64,000 nt of DNA, taken from Eleginops maclovinus (taxonomy: Eukaryota > Chordata > Actinopteri > Perciformes > Eleginopidae). The DNA lies in the NCBI RefSeq assembly GCF_036324505.1, contig NC_086352.1:32881858-32945857 (forward strand), read 5' to 3'. Position numbers and translations under genes: made by a program. Positions 61,331-64,000 of the stretch are shown piece after piece (the first letter of the stretch is position 1; each line of letters opens with the position of its first letter). The notes under the pieces were generated by a model. That model saw nothing but the letters and a program-made list of their open reading frames with translations, searched no databases and had not been told where the DNA came from.

Positions 61331-61760
61331 AATGAGTGATAAAAATGACGCTCATCTATCTGCACTGTAACCTTGTGGCGTATTTAATGTAAATAAGCCC
61401 CGTCGTGTTGCCAATCCCCATGCATACAAACGCAAAACCGCTCCTCGGGGACTCGCTTTTTTCTCTCTCAATGTATTGACGATTTATTCTTATAGCCTGG
61501 GAGCGCAATAGGGAATAATTATTTGAAAATATGATATACCAATAATGCGACCAGTGCAATTCTACGCACCTCTCTCTGAAGATTGTTCAAGGCACCCACT
61601 TTGCCGGCGAAATAAATACTTTTGTTTGTTTTTTGGGTATATTTCCAAACCTAAACTTGAAGTTGGCACAACTTTTTAGGTAAAAAAAAAAAAAAAAAAC
61701 ACCGAAGAAGAAGATGACCCGCAAAGGCAGGACACTTACTTGTGATTCCTACTTCCTCTC

Positions 61761-62788
61761 GGAGTGGGTTTTGATATATTACGGTTCTATAGGGGGGTGG
61801 AAGAGACCCGAATAATGCAATTATAGATTCAGTGTCCCATCGTTGACAAAAGACAGGACTTCAATAGAGGCTTTGTTATGGGATTATATAATGATTATGG
61901 GGTAATTATGGGAACGGTTTGGTAATAATAAAAAAAAAAAAAAAAAGTATCAAGTGCTCTGTTGCAGGGACAGCTTGTTTTCTATAATGTAAGTGTGATA
62001 AGACAGACTGCTGACAGCTAGTGGCGGTATGACGGCAGACAGCCCCGATTATTCAAAATGTCGAACCGAGAGACACATTAATGACTGAGGCGATCAGATG
62101 TCCTCGGAAACGGACATGGATGGGCCCACAATGGAATATCTTGGGGTCATATTCATAACAGCTCTGTGCGTAACGACCCCCCTTCCCATACACACCCTCA
62201 TCATCCTCTCCACGCCGCTGTGCCATGCTGTACGTGTCAGAGGGAGACACATGTAAATGGTCACTCAGACAGATGACACTCCATCTGTGGGTGGACGTAA
62301 TCCACACCATATATTATTATTTTTAATCATATTAATGGGTGTATTTCCCTTTTTCTGTACTTTTTGCTCATGTGGAGACATTATTATCAGGAATGTTTAA
62401 GTGGAAATCTGTGAGATTCCAGTCCTCGTTGATTTTGAGTAAATCTGTGTTAAGAGTTTAGAATTTGGATTGTTTTTGTTGATTCATGAGCTTTATGTTT
62501 TAATAATTTGGTGAATAGTTTAGTTTTTTGTCTATAGAAGAATGCAATACAGCATTTATTTTTCGATGAGCGTCAATACAGACCCTGTTTGTTAAACCAC
62601 ACAAATATCAATATTGCAATACTTTCAACCATGGGTTAATAATCGTTGTGTTACCTCATGTGAAGTGATATAGTGACTTAACAATAATTGCCTCTTTAAG
62701 ATAAAAGCTGCTTGGATATTTTCTGTCATTTCGGACTTTTGATACGTTAAAGAAAAGATTTAAAGATATGTTTGTGAGTCATTGTGTA
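61761..62788. other. Unique sequence, candidate regulatory block
   Basis: An A run lies at about 61931-61946. A balanced unique block at about 62030-62310 looks like conserved non-coding sequence. The remainder is AT-rich. Confidence 0.35.

Positions 62789-64000
<1,212 letters not shown>

Larger units (their letters stand above)
59640..61760 (-). promoter_or_regulatory. CpG-rich region with minus-strand splice donors
   Basis: CpG words (CGCGCG, CCGCGG, GCGCC, ACGCG) are visibly denser here than in the rest of the window. On the minus strand four consensus donors occur: CCCCG|GTAAGAG ending at 60086, AAAG|GTAAGAAG ending at 60492, AAAG|GTAAGAAATT ending at 61211 and CACAA|GTAAGTG ending at 61740. 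A CpG-rich interval with several donors but no matching upstream acceptors on that strand is the pattern of a promoter with alternative first exons. Transcription would run toward position 1. The gene cannot be named from what is visible. Confidence 0.4.

Overview
The window looks like a gene-poor stretch of a ray-finned (teleost, probably percomorph) fish chromosome. The evidence is compositional and repeat-based. There are 14 long CA/TG dinucleotide tracts of 63 to 159 bp, about 1.3 kb in total, on both strands. There are also many short non-autonomous DNA transposons whose termini I recognise from memory as typical of teleost genomes: several hAT types, two TTAA-flanked families and a tRNA-derived SINE. 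I found no complete protein-coding gene. Nearly all open frames are short, lie over repeats or simple sequence, or have no recognisable domain. The only recognisable protein similarity is to broken hAT transposase pieces.

Layout. Positions 78-1940 hold a nested transposon: a hAT-type MITE split by a decayed hAT element (BED finger exon plus C-terminal dimerisation fragment), with a small palindromic MITE beside it. A second hAT MITE lies at 4717-5235. Two diverged tandem duplications stand out, at 9666-10432 (offset about 382 bp) and 19611-21008 (offset about 820-880 bp). The palindromic MITE recurs at 11827-12028, 15011-15150 and 40670-40828. A TTAA-type element occurs at 17662-18133 and again, interrupted, at about 44988-45659. 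Another TTAA-flanked element is at 30369-31102. A minus-strand SINE (33540-33717) abuts a hAT MITE (33742-34398). A further hAT MITE (40650-41310) keeps a 7/8 target-site duplication and carries one palindromic MITE inside it.

Between the repeats are long unique blocks of balanced composition, for example near 7.9, 9.2, 16.4, 16.9, 26.1-27.6, 43.4-44.0, 54.0-54.9 and 63.2 kb. They are not open over useful lengths and look like the conserved non-coding elements that surround vertebrate developmental genes. That is inference, because conservation cannot be tested here. The interval at about 59.64-61.76 kb is rich in CpG and holds four good splice-donor sequences on the minus strand. It may be a promoter region with alternative first exons of a gene transcribed toward position 1, in which case most of the window would be its first intron. 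I cannot name that gene. One 82-bp exon-like segment at 35010-35091 on the minus strand would fit the model but is unproven.

No operon, defence system, CRISPR array or other prokaryotic structure is present, and I found no convincing new biological system. The most useful leads are the minus-strand first-exon cluster, the two unexplained tandem duplications, and the nested, datable transposon insertions.
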